From the NCBI GenBank assembly GCA_019752295.1, contig JAIEMK010000011.1, positions 1-64,000 of the forward strand: 64,000 nucleotides of DNA. Direction: 5' to 3'. The notes under the pieces are model-generated. The model did no database searches, was not told the DNA's origin, and saw nothing but the letters and a program-made list of their open reading frames with translations. Below are positions 1 to 7,955 of this stretch, one piece after another (position 1 is the first letter of the stretch; the number at the start of each line of letters is the position of its first letter). Made by a program: the position numbers and the translations under genes. Source of the DNA: Chitinophagaceae bacterium. Its GTDB lineage: Bacteria > Bacteroidota > Bacteroidia > Chitinophagales > Chitinophagaceae.

Positions 1-2051
1 CGCAATACCATCAGGTCTTTTTCCAATAAAATGATGTCAGCACTCTCTTTAGCAATATCCACAGCCGTATCCACTGATATACCTACATCCGCGTCGCGGA
101 GTGCGGCAGCATCGTTGATGCCGTCACCCATAAAACCAACAGTATGGCCCTTAGCCTGCAATAGCTTGATCACCCTCGCCTTCTGAATAGGGCTTAGTTT
201 AGCCATGATACTGGTTTCATCGAGTTTGCCAGTCAACTCTTCATCGCTCAACAATTCCATTTCCTTTCCAAGCAAAACGTGCTTTACAGGGATACCCACG
301 TCGCGGCAGATTTTTTTGGTTACGATGTCGTTGTCGCCCGTTAACACTTTAATGCTTACCCCTAATTTTTGCAAACCTTCTATAGCGGGCTTGGCAGATG
401 GTTTAGCAGGGTCTAAAAAGCCGATAAATCCGGTCAGTACCATATTGGTTTCATCCGCGACAGAATAGGTGAGCGGACGTTCATCGTATTCCTTAATAGC
501 TACCAGCAAAACACGCAAGCCTTCTTCATTTAATTTTTTTGATGTGCTTAAAATAACATCACGCATAGCGGTATCCATCGGAACAATTTTATCGTTCTCT
601 ATATGAAGCTGCTTATCCTCGCCAGGATCAAAAGCAAAAGAACATTGCTCCAGCATTTCCTCAACCGCTCCTTTGCAGATCAGCAAGTGCTTGCCATTTT
701 TTTCCTCCAGGATCACGCTCATCCTTCTGCGCTGGAAATCGAATGGAATTTCATCGATCTTATTAAAATGGTCTTCCGCATTCACGCAGCTATGAATTTC
801 TGCGTGTTCTAATACGGCTACATCAAGTAAGTTTTTTAAACCTGTTTGGTGGAAACTGTTTAGATAGGCCCATTTCATCACTTCATCGTCTTCGTCGCCA
901 AAAACATTCAGGTGCCTTTCCAGCACAATCTTGTCCATTGTTAGCGTTCCTGTTTTATCCGTACACAAAATATCCATCGCGCCTATGTTCTGGATGGCGT
1001 TAAGACGCTTTACGATCACTTTGCGCTTACTCATATTCAAGGCGCCCTTAGCAAGGTTAGCAGTAACGATCATCGGCAGCATCTCGGGTGTTAAACCTAC
1101 TGCAACCGATATGGCAAAAAGCAATGCTTCAAACCAGTTGCCTTTAGTTAGTCCGTTTACTAAAAAAACCAAGGGCACCATCACCATCATAAAGCGGATT
1201 AAAAGCCAGCTTACTTTATTCACCCCTTTATCAAAACTGGTTTCGGCACGTTTACCGGTTATGGCTTTACCAATGGTGCCAAAGTAAGTGAGGTTACCTG
1301 TAGTTACCACAATGGCTGTGGCCGTCCCGCTTACCACATTGGTGCCCATAAAACATATGTTTTCCAAATCCAGGGGAGATTTATCATCGGCATCTGGTAT
1401 GCCGTGTTCTCTTTTTTCAATAGGCAGGGATTCGCCGGTCAACATGGCCTGGCTTATAAACAAGTCTTTTGAATGAATGATCCGGCAATCCGCCGGGATC
1501 ATATCTCCCGCACTTAAATAAACAATATCTCCCGGTACCAGGTCGATAATATTAAGCTCTATCCTGCCTTTTTTCTGCCGTAAAACGGTAGCAGTTGTTT
1601 TTACCATACTTTTCAGTTCTTCCGCAGCGCGGTTACTACTGTATTCCTGCCAAAAACGTAACAACGAGCTTAAGATAACCATCACCCCAACTACTATCAC
1701 GGTTTTATAGTCCTGCTCACCCGGAGCAGCCATCAGTACATCTAACACAAAAGATACACAGGCCAGTATAATCAGTACCGCTATAAAGGGATTTAAAAAT
1801 GCATGGAATAGCTGCACAAACCAGGCAGGGGCTTTCTCATGAGCAATTTCATTAAGGCCGAATTTTCGTTTCTTTTCATCAACATTTGCCCGGCTTAACC
1901 CTTCTTCACTGCTTTCCAGCATGGCGTAAAACAGGCTGGTTTCATCCCCCCTGGATATATTCCGAAGCTTGGTAACGGCTACATCATCAAAACCCGAAAC
2001 GGATTTATTCATCGTTTTTGTCCCGTTAGTGTTTATTGTTTGTGTTTTCAT
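1..2051 (-). CDS. mgtA: Magnesium-translocating P-type ATPase (MgtA-like), C-terminus beyond window
   Basis: P-type ATPase of the P3B magnesium importer type, acting in the inner membrane. The open frame gives about 683 residues from ATG 2051 with no stop before the window edge; MgtA proteins are usually near 900, so the last membrane helices lie outside. Visible motifs: actuator TGES (about residues 205-208), membrane GLTPEMLP (about 319-326), phosphorylation site DKTGT (Asp about 365), and the GDGIND hinge near residue 655. The start overlaps the stop of the upstream MntP-like gene as ATGA, suggesting translational coupling. By eye it is G+C-richer than the genes after 6.7 kb. Family membership is seen directly; Mg2+ as substrate is inferred from similarity and from the MgtC neighbour. 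Confidence 0.93.
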   Translation of the reverse strand, partial: MKTQTINTNGTKTMNKSVSGFDDVAVTKLRNISRGDETSLFYAMLESSEEGLSRANVDEKKRKFGLNEIAHEKAPAWFVQLFHAFLNPFIAVLIILACVSFVLDVLMAAPGEQDYKTVIVVGVMVILSSLLRFWQEYSSNRAAEELKSMVKTTATVLRQKKGRIELNIIDLVPGDIVYLSAGDMIPADCRIIHSKDLFISQAMLTGESLPIEKREHGIPDADDKSPLDLENICFMGTNVVSGTATAIVVTTGNLTYFGTIGKAITGKRAETSFDKGVNKVSWLLIRFMMVMVPLVFLVNGLTKGNWFEALLFAISVAVGLTPEMLPMIVTANLAKGALNMSKRKVIVKRLNAIQNIGAMDILCTDKTGTLTMDKIVLERHLNVFGDEDDEVMKWAYLNSFHQTGLKNLLDVAVLEHAEIHSCVNAEDHFNKIDEIPFDFQRRRMSVILEEKNGKHLLICKGAVEEMLEQCSFAFDPGEDKQLHIENDKIVPMDTAMRDVILSTSKKLNEEGLRVLLVAIKEYDERPLTYSVADETNMVLTGFIGFLDPAKPSAKPAIEGLQKLGVSIKVLTGDNDIVTKKICRDVGIPVKHVLLGKEMELLSDEELTGKLDETSIMAKLSPIQKARVIKLLQAKGHTVGFMGDGINDAAALRDADVGISVDTAVDIAKESADIILLEKDLMVL

Positions 2052-2656
2052 AGGATATTTTTCAAGTGTTGAAGGGTTAACATAAGACTTCCTGCGATAA
2101 TCATTAAGGCGGATATCGTGTTCAAATACCGGAATGTTTTGTTAAATTGATATCTGCCTAAGACTATTCCCGACAAATAAGTAACAATTAAAAGGGGTGA
2201 TACGATGAGGTTAATTTTATGGTAGTCTATTTTCAACCAGGCCATTGCACATCCAAAAGCGAAAATATAGATGGATGTTCCTAATATGATTTCTATGCAG
2301 CGTCTGGTATTTAAAGCACTCAAGACAGAAACCCGATTTTTGATTTTGGCTTCATGGAACATCCTGATCCCCATTCCGAATAAAATGCCGATAGCTATAA
2401 TCTCTTCATTATTTTTTAGGAGAAAACAGGTGAATTCGCCGAATTCTATTCCGTAGATCAATACCATGTTTTCCATTAAAAACAGTAAGACCAGTACGAT
2501 TATCCAATTTGGCGATACATATCTCTGGTTTCTTTTTAATTCAGGTAATTGCCTGTTGATTTTCGTATAGTTTCCATTATGAAAAGCCAACATCAAATTA
2601 TCAGCCGCCAGCCCTGCTGAGATACCAATTAATGCCAGGTTGTAAACTATTATCAT
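2048..2656 (-). CDS. MntP-like (DUF204-type) membrane protein
   Basis: Membrane protein of 202 residues with about six hydrophobic segments (near 2-22, 48-70, 84-104, 120-140, 148-168, 178-200). The layout resembles the duplicated MntP Mn2+ exporter: an early helix with SAGLAADNLMLAF resembles the MntP GMSMDAFAAS helix, followed by LMENM and RMFHEA, which keep acidic residues, and a repeat-like second half (LGTSIYIFAFG). The Asp expected in the second repeat is Tyr here, so the match is divergent. ATG 2656 is preferred over a TTG two codons upstream. The stop overlaps the mgtA start (ATGA), and the mgtC stop lies 13 bp upstream. An ion-transport role is inferred; direction and substrate are unknown. 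Confidence 0.62.
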   Translation of the reverse strand: MIIVYNLALIGISAGLAADNLMLAFHNGNYTKINRQLPELKRNQRYVSPNWIIVLVLLFLMENMVLIYGIEFGEFTCFLLKNNEEIIAIGILFGMGIRMFHEAKIKNRVSVLSALNTRRCIEIILGTSIYIFAFGCAMAWLKIDYHKINLIVSPLLIVTYLSGIVLGRYQFNKTFRYLNTISALMIIAGSLMLTLQHLKNIL

Positions 2657-2669
2657 TGTCAATTCTTTA

Positions 2670-3377
2670 TTATAATTCTGTTTGATGGCCTATTACTTCC
2701 CAGCTTACTTTCAATACATCCTGCTCTATAGTTAATCGGCTAACCATTTTCTCAATCAGGTAGTCCTGTTTGCCGACAGTGATGATTTCGGCAACTATAA
2801 GAGCAACAGACGGATTTTCTGCCTCACTGCTGGTTAATGCGCGGAGCATCAGTTTATCATCATTTCCCAAATACTGCATCAGCAAAACCCGGAGATGATT
2901 CTCTATTTTTTCGCGGCATTGAATGTTGATGAGATATTCCGACTGCACCGTTTCACTTTTTTCAAAAAAGGTGATCTTGCTTAATTTTATACCAAGTGGA
3001 CGCAAAATTAAATGGGTTAGCACTACCAATGATGCGGTTATGACCGCCTCCCCGATAAGCCCGAAACCGATTAAGGAACCAACAGCCGCAGAACACCAAA
3101 TTGTGGCAGCCGTATTTAGGCCCTGCACATTTAATCCATCCTTCATGATTACACCGGCACCTAAAAATCCGATGCCGCTAATGATATAAGAGGCGACCCG
3201 ACCCGGGGCATCGCCACTGATGTGGATGGATAGCAAAACGTAGGCCGCCGAACCTAGGGAAACTAGTGTGTTTGTTCTTAAACCGGCGCTTTTTTGCCGC
3301 CATTGCCGTTCTATACCGATAGCCGCACCTAAACACAGGGCTAATACCAAACGTAGGGCAAAAACGAAAATACTCAT
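2670..3377 (-). CDS. mgtC: MgtC/SapB family membrane protein
   Basis: Inner-membrane protein of 235 residues. The N-terminal MgtC domain (about 1-135) has the typical GAAIGIERQWRQKSAGLRTN segment, then SYIISGIGFLGAGVIMKDG and LNTAATIWCSAAVG. The C-terminal soluble part (about 145-235) fits the ACT-like domain of longer MgtC homologues. In other bacteria MgtC is induced by low Mg2+ and affects F-ATPase, phosphate uptake or Mg2+ adaptation rather than being a proven transporter. Its ATG overlaps the stop of a 67-residue upstream ORF (ATGA), and GGGGG lies just ahead of the start. It is followed by the MntP-like gene and mgtA, which supports a magnesium-response operon. Confidence 0.92.
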   Translation of the reverse strand: MSIFVFALRLVLALCLGAAIGIERQWRQKSAGLRTNTLVSLGSAAYVLLSIHISGDAPGRVASYIISGIGFLGAGVIMKDGLNVQGLNTAATIWCSAAVGSLIGFGLIGEAVITASLVVLTHLILRPLGIKLSKITFFEKSETVQSEYLINIQCREKIENHLRVLLMQYLGNDDKLMLRALTSSEAENPSVALIVAEIITVGKQDYLIEKMVSRLTIEQDVLKVSWEVIGHQTEL

Positions 3378-3577
3378 ATTAAGCCCCCATATAAAGAACC
3401 CAAAAGTTCAATAATTGAAAAAGGTTGGAAAGCAAAAGTTAGCACCCCTGCAGGAGCTGGATTATTCAGATTAGCGTGTTTTTTCTTTTTAACAGGCGTA
3501 ATAAAATCAAATGACGTTGCAGGAGAAAATTTGCCGTTGTTCTGAAAAATGCTTTTGGTGTTTTTTCTTTTATGCAT
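3374..3577 (-). CDS. 67-residue ORF coupled to mgtC, candidate leader peptide
   Basis: Small basic ORF not recognised from any family. It starts at ATG 3577 in a run of Lys/Arg (MHKRKNTK), has a KKKK patch near the middle, and ends in a hydrophobic tail (FAFQPFSIIELLGSLYGGLI). Its stop overlaps the mgtC start as ATGA, so ribosomes finishing it could restart on mgtC. It holds an Asn-Asn-Pro-Ala-Pro stretch. By analogy with the proline-sensitive leaders of Salmonella mgtA and mgtC it could be a regulatory leader, but nothing in the sequence proves translation. The alternative is a chance open frame in the mgtC 5' leader. Confidence 0.4.
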   Translation of the reverse strand: MHKRKNTKSIFQNNGKFSPATSFDFITPVKKKKHANLNNPAPAGVLTFAFQPFSIIELLGSLYGGLI

Positions 3578-3592
3578 AACAAAAAATGTTGC

Positions 3593-3604
3593 CCCGTTAA
3601 CGGG
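3593..3604. promoter_or_regulatory. 12-bp perfect palindrome upstream of the Mg operon
   Basis: CCCGTTAACGGG is a perfect dyad 16 bp upstream of the 67-residue ORF start, in the 249-bp gap between the histidine kinase gene and the Mg operon. Two AGCGG pentamers spaced by 7 bp follow (in AGCGGTCCGATTAGCGG, about 3,620-3,636). It could be an operator or the base of an RNA hairpin in the leader. There is no U-tract after it, so it does not look like a terminator. Only the symmetry is seen; the function is inferred. Confidence 0.3.
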
Positions 3605-3826
3605 ACTGCATAAAATGAGCGGTCCGATTAGCGGGAAGTTTTTGAATCTTGATAATTTATACTCGGACCAGTATCCATGTTTTTACGATTAAATAAACAG
3701 GCTATAGAACTGTTTGGAATGATGCAAATGTAACTCGTTTTAATCGCTTTGGTTATTAGAGAACCTTTAGAATATCATTATAAATTCATTAGAAAACCAA
3801 TGGAATTTGCTGAATTATAATAAATT

Positions 3827-5194
3827 TCAGACGTGGGGGAGTTCAACTGTGAAGGTGGTTCCTATGCCTGGCTGGGAATGTACGGCAATAGTTCCCTTGT
3901 GCAACTCGATGATCTTTTTAGTGAGCGACAAACCGATCCCGTTTCCCCCGGCAAATTTTTTGTCTCCAGCCCGGTAAAATGCATGGAAGATTTTCGGTAC
4001 TTCATCTTCCCTTATACCGATTCCCTGATCCTGGAAGCGCAAGATGGTTTTGTCTTTAAAATAGGTAATAGCTACGGAAGCCATTTTTTGTTCTGAAAAT
4101 TTACACCCATTTTCGATCAGGTTCATAAAGGCGACTTTTAGCAAATATTCATTGCCTAAAACGGATATGAAATCATCATCTTCAATTTCCTGTTCAAAAA
4201 TGATGCTGATCTTAAATTCAGGATGGTCATGTATGGCATCATTACGGGCATCCAATAAAATTTCATCCAAGCGGATTTCTTTAAAGGAAATCTCTGTATG
4301 GTCATAATTTGCCTTTGCCAGGTCAAGCAGGCTATTAGATAAGCGCACTAACTTTTGGGTATCACTGATGGCGTGATGGATAGCATCCTTATAAAATTCA
4401 TTGCTTCTTTCCTTTTCAACTGTTACCTGAAATTCGGTAAGCATGGCGGTGATCGGCGTCCTTAACTCATGTGAAATATTGGAGACAAATTCTTTCTGCG
4501 CGTCGAATGAGTTTTCCAGCCGGTTCAGCATAGCGTTGAAAGTGACCGCTAATTCTGCAATTTCATCTTTACCATTTCCTTCTTTGACGCGCAAATCCAG
4601 ATTGGTCGCCGTTATTTCTTCCACCTCGTCAATCAGGTCAGAAACAGGTTTTAAGGCTTTACTTGCAAAGATATGACCGGATATATAAATCAGGATGATC
4701 GCAACAAAAAATGCAATGATCAGGGTATATTTCAGGTTTCTTAGTTTGGCATAGCCACTCTGGTCATTTGCAGCAGAGGTAATCACATAATCTTTATCAT
4801 TGTGATGGTAGAGAATTCCGACCGCCTGCATTTCACCCTGGTAGAATTTGATTTGCTTTTTGGCCACGATCTCATCGATCATTTGCCTGGTTTCTTTTAC
4901 TTTATCGATTTCAACCGCATCATGGTAAAGCAAATGGAAAGAAGTATCATAAATGGCTACCTCTTCCTGGAAAAAGGAATTAGGTGAATTTTTATAGATC
5001 AGTTGCAGCACCCTTGGTTGAATTTTTGCATCCAATAAAAGATTTGCTTTAATGATTGCCGTGTGGCGCAGTGAACTGTAATATTCTCTTTCCCTGTTTT
5101 CGGAAAATGAAAAATAAACCACTAAAGCAAACGCCAATAGTAATACCGCAATACTGCCTGTAAAAAGAAAGGTTAGTTTATTCCTTATGGTCAT
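3827..5194 (-). CDS. Sensor histidine kinase, HAMP type
   Basis: Membrane-bound sensor kinase of 455 residues. It has an N-terminal helix (about 7-30), a periplasmic region of about 125 residues, a second helix (about 157-175), a HAMP segment, a HisKA domain with FVSNISHELRTP (His about 242), and an ATPase domain with NLIENGCKFS and GNGIGLSLTKKI. ATG 5194 is preferred to an upstream TTG because the first helix follows immediately. The start lies inside the end of the response regulator gene (17-bp overlap), so the pair is co-translated. It should phosphorylate that regulator. The ligand is unknown; the downstream Mg2+ operon on the same strand suggests divalent cation sensing, a context inference only. 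Confidence 0.92.
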   Translation of the reverse strand: MTIRNKLTFLFTGSIAVLLLAFALVVYFSFSENREREYYSSLRHTAIIKANLLLDAKIQPRVLQLIYKNSPNSFFQEEVAIYDTSFHLLYHDAVEIDKVKETRQMIDEIVAKKQIKFYQGEMQAVGILYHHNDKDYVITSAANDQSGYAKLRNLKYTLIIAFFVAIILIYISGHIFASKALKPVSDLIDEVEEITATNLDLRVKEGNGKDEIAELAVTFNAMLNRLENSFDAQKEFVSNISHELRTPITAMLTEFQVTVEKERSNEFYKDAIHHAISDTQKLVRLSNSLLDLAKANYDHTEISFKEIRLDEILLDARNDAIHDHPEFKISIIFEQEIEDDDFISVLGNEYLLKVAFMNLIENGCKFSEQKMASVAITYFKDKTILRFQDQGIGIREDEVPKIFHAFYRAGDKKFAGGNGIGLSLTKKIIELHKGTIAVHSQPGIGTTFTVELPHV

Positions 5195-5876
5195 TTTTTT
5201 CTTCTGTAAAGATAAACCCAAGTCCCTGTTTGGTATGGATTAATTTGTTCGTAAAATCTTTATCTATCTTTTTTCTTAGATAATTAATGTATACGTCAAT
5301 AAAGTTTGTCCCGGTATCAAAGTGTGTATCCCAAACCCGATCTGCAATTTCTGCTCTTGATAAGATTCTTTCGTTGTTTTGAATCATATATTCTAAAAGT
5401 TTCAATTCTTTAGGAGTAAGGTTGATTAATTTGCCGGAGCGTGTAATGGACTTAGTTTGATTGTTTATGACAAGATCTGCATAGGTGGTAAAAGAAGTGC
5501 CTGCAATTATGTTACTATTTTTGCGATTCATTACCGCACGTACCCTTGCTAATAACTCCCTGAAATCAAACGGCTTTACAAGGTAGTCATCAGCACCGGC
5601 ATCAAAACCTTCTACTTTATCATCTGTAGTACCTAATGCAGTAAGTAGAATTATTGGAAGTGCTGGCTTTACTAAACGAATTTCCCTGCACAGATCAAGG
5701 CCGTTGAGCTGAGGTAAAATTATATCTGAAATAAGCAGGTCATAGTCATTTCGTACAGCCATATTTTTGGCACTCATGCCGTCAAATGTTGCCGTAACCA
5801 AGTGGCCTTGTTCTTCAAGACCCTGTTTTACCAGCGCTGCTATCCTTTCGTCGTCTTCTGCAATAAGTATTTTCAA
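5178..5876 (-). CDS. OmpR-family response regulator
   Basis: DNA-binding response regulator of 232 residues. The receiver domain (1-115) has the acidic pocket AEDDE, phospho-acceptor Asp51 in LLISDIILPQLNG, and the Lys of YLVKPFDF. A winged-helix effector domain follows (about 130-225) with TPKELKLLEYMIQN and FIDVYINYLRKKID. The start codon appears to be TTG at 5876, because KILIAEDDE begins there and no in-frame ATG is close upstream. The kinase gene overlaps its end. Likely targets include its own promoter and perhaps the Mg operon downstream. Confidence 0.92.
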   Translation of the reverse strand: MKILIAEDDERIAALVKQGLEEQGHLVTATFDGMSAKNMAVRNDYDLLISDIILPQLNGLDLCREIRLVKPALPIILLTALGTTDDKVEGFDAGADDYLVKPFDFRELLARVRAVMNRKNSNIIAGTSFTTYADLVINNQTKSITRSGKLINLTPKELKLLEYMIQNNERILSRAEIADRVWDTHFDTGTNFIDVYINYLRKKIDKDFTNKLIHTKQGLGFIFTEEKNDHKE

Positions 5877-6548
5877 CTGAAATAATTTTGGATAAATTTA
5901 AGGATTTAATAACTGGCACAAGACAACCAGGCTTTAAGAATGCTTTAGGAAGACGTAAAACAAAATCACGAAGGCAAGGCGCAGCGGGGCAGTTGCGGCA
6001 AGCGGTTCATTACATCACGCTATATTCCATACTCCGCCAGCCGCCCTGCATTTGGCGGCAATGAAATTTGTACCTCATAACATACCCGACTTTGTTTTAA
6101 AAAGAAAAGGCAACACACCACGGTCACAAAATTAGCAACGCAGAAAACAGTAAAGGGCATGTAAATGTTGCGGATTGTTTGTTTTTTGGCAGCACCACCC
6201 TTGACAGTTTTCTGCTTACTGCTGCCGGTTGTTTAAGCGGTGCAATGCCATGTTGTGTCAGCTGCTTTAGAGTAATGAGGTAGGATATATACCGTAGATT
6301 AATTTATAATTGGGTATAACGTGTGTATTATAAGATAGAAAAGCTTTGCTTGTAGGGGAAGTAAAATGATGAAATAAAGCGATAAAAAAATGCTTTTCAT
6401 TCAAAAAATATCACTATTATTGTATAATAAGTTCATTGACTATCTGTTACAAGTGCTTTAATGATACAAATGATGTTTAATAAAATGAGACCCATTCGGT
6501 TACCATTTTCACATTGAAGCTTGATAACTATATTATAATCAACCCTTT
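5877..6548. other. Gene-free atypical region between the island and a decayed phzF
   Basis: About 670 bp without a convincing gene on either strand. The part nearest the regulator (about 5,930-6,290) is by eye richer in G+C and carries inverted pieces such as GCCGCCCTGCATTTGGCGGC (6,041-6,060) and GACAGTTTTCTGCTTACTGC (6,201-6,220). From about 6,290 on it is very A+T-rich and featureless. It contains no tRNA-like cloverleaf and no recognisable transposase remnant. The composition shift and its position beside a truncated gene suggest the end of an integrated element; this is an inference. Confidence 0.5.
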
Positions 6549-6557
6549 AAGGGATAG

Positions 6558-6731
6558 GCTCATCATCCCGCCATCCTTACGCCATACTGGTCGCAGCGTT
6601 TACATAAATTGCAAATGCAAGCCAAACAGTTATCTCGCAGAGGTGGCAAACTGGAGTTGGAGTTAGCAAATGACCGTGTTTACATGATTGGCAAAGGAAT
6701 TACTTATATGCATGGGAAATATTCCATCTGA
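6558..6731 (+). pseudogene. C-terminal remnant of a PhzF-family isomerase
   Basis: An open frame with no usable start encodes the typical end of a PhzF-family (phenazine biosynthesis-like epimerase) protein: ILTPYWSQRL, then LSRRGGKLELEL, then NDRVYMIGKG, and a stop at 6,729-6,731. In intact members the PYW and RGG motifs sit in the last 60 residues of a roughly 260-300 residue protein. Here an in-frame TAG lies at 6,555-6,557 and nothing similar is visible upstream. So only about 57 codons remain. The break coincides with the end of the atypical region, as if the gene had been interrupted by insertion. Confidence 0.68.
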
Positions 6732-6750
6732 TAAAATAAATTAAGATCGG

Positions 6751-7251
6751 GTGAAGGAAAAACAAACTGAACATAGTAAAGCTGTAGGTCATCATTTAAA
6801 AATATATACCGACGGTTCTTCGAGGGGAAATCCCGGACCAGGTGGCTATGGTGCTGTTTTATTATGGGGCGAAGCCAAGAAAGAATTATCAGCAGGTTAT
6901 CGACTTACCACCAATAACCGAATGGAATTGATGGCTGTAATTGCAGCTTTGGAATCTCTAAAAAAGCGACAAATTTCAGCCACTATTTATACTGATAGCC
7001 AATATGTTGTAAATAGTGTTGAAAAAAAATGGTTAGATAATTGGGTGAAAACAGATTTTAAAGGTGGCAAGAAAAACAAAGACCTTTGGCTTCATTTTCA
7101 CAACTTATCCAAGCAATTCAAACTAAGATTTGTTTGGGTGAAAGGGCACGCAGATAATGCATGGAATAATCGATGCGATGAACTGGCTACCACTGCTGCA
7201 GATAGTAGTAATTTATTAGTCGACTCTGGCTATGAAGATACACGAGATTAA
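6751..7251 (+). CDS. rnhA: Ribonuclease HI
   Basis: Cytoplasmic endonuclease degrading the RNA strand of RNA-DNA hybrids. The 166-residue product has YTDGSSRGNPGPGGYG (Asp21), NNRMEL (Glu59), YTDSQYVV (Asp82), the flexible VKGHADN (His133) and CDELA (Asp143), the full DEDD set. The start is GTG 6751, since an in-frame stop lies three codons upstream and no ATG precedes the conserved domain. Length fits the bacterial type 1 enzyme with a short N-terminal extension. It sits 19 bp after the phzF remnant and is convergent with the next gene. Confidence 0.95.
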   Translation: MKEKQTEHSKAVGHHLKIYTDGSSRGNPGPGGYGAVLLWGEAKKELSAGYRLTTNNRMELMAVIAALESLKKRQISATIYTDSQYVVNSVEKKWLDNWVKTDFKGGKKNKDLWLHFHNLSKQFKLRFVWVKGHADNAWNNRCDELATTAADSSNLLVDSGYEDTRD

Positions 7252-7304
7252 ATAAATAAAAATGCACCAATCTCTTGGTGCACTTTATAGAATATCGTTT
7301 ATTA

Positions 7305-7880
7305 TTAAGCTGCCTGTTTTTGTTCTGAAGTTCCTTTTTTCAGCAATGCATATCCTCCAAATAAGATGGCACCAAAAACAATGGTTCCCATCACACTGTT
7401 TTGATAAAAAGGCACACCATCAACAAGACACTGAATCAATCCAGAAAATGTTCTTGGACGCTGATATCCGCCATTGCCCAACCATACCATTCCATTGGAA
7501 ATTAAGAAATAAGTAGTAGGTGCAGCGATAGTGGCAAGAATAACTTTTGTGATTTTTGCATCACTGATCAAAAATCCGAAAACAGTTAAACCTCCGATCA
7601 ATAAATAGTTAACCCATTGACCATTGTAAAATCCAGAAATTTCAGTATACCCGTAGTTATATAAAACCTGATACACTAAATCGGATATAAACATAGAAAT
7701 CAACGGTAGACTAAAAGCCCATTTTTTATTTTTTACAAAAAATGCGCCTCCAAATAATGCCATTGCAATTTGCGGGGCAAATCCAAAAGGTCGATTTGGT
7801 AATACTCTGTATACTGAGGCGATAACTACCATCAGGCATAAAGACAAAACAAGGTTCTTATTTAATTTCATCGTGATCAT
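7305..7880 (-). CDS. DUF6580-type putative membrane transport protein
   Basis: Integral membrane protein of 191 residues with about five to six hydrophobic segments. The region NRPFGFAPQIAMALFGGAFF resembles the PNFTPV-ALALFGGA motif of DUF6580 putative transport proteins, which look like ECF-transporter substrate-binding subunits. ATG 7880 or ATG 7871 could be the start. It ends in a short polar tail (KKGTSEQKQAA). It stands alone between convergent rnhA and manA. The substrate cannot be read from the sequence and the family call is by recognition only. Confidence 0.6.
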   Translation of the reverse strand: MITMKLNKNLVLSLCLMVVIASVYRVLPNRPFGFAPQIAMALFGGAFFVKNKKWAFSLPLISMFISDLVYQVLYNYGYTEISGFYNGQWVNYLLIGGLTVFGFLISDAKITKVILATIAAPTTYFLISNGMVWLGNGGYQRPRTFSGLIQCLVDGVPFYQNSVMGTIVFGAILFGGYALLKKGTSEQKQAA

Positions 7881-7955
7881 ATTTCAAAACAAAAATAGGC
7901 GAAAATAATTTTATCAATACCAAATTATCCCGATTGTTAAGAAAGCGGGTATAAT

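Noticed and set aside
205..1476. Several plus-strand open frames of 60-120 residues
   Set aside because: They are antisense to the uninterrupted mgtA frame, which has all P-type ATPase motifs.
7262..7516. 84-residue plus-strand open frame after rnhA
   Set aside because: It is antisense to the DUF6580-type membrane gene and has no recognisable feature.
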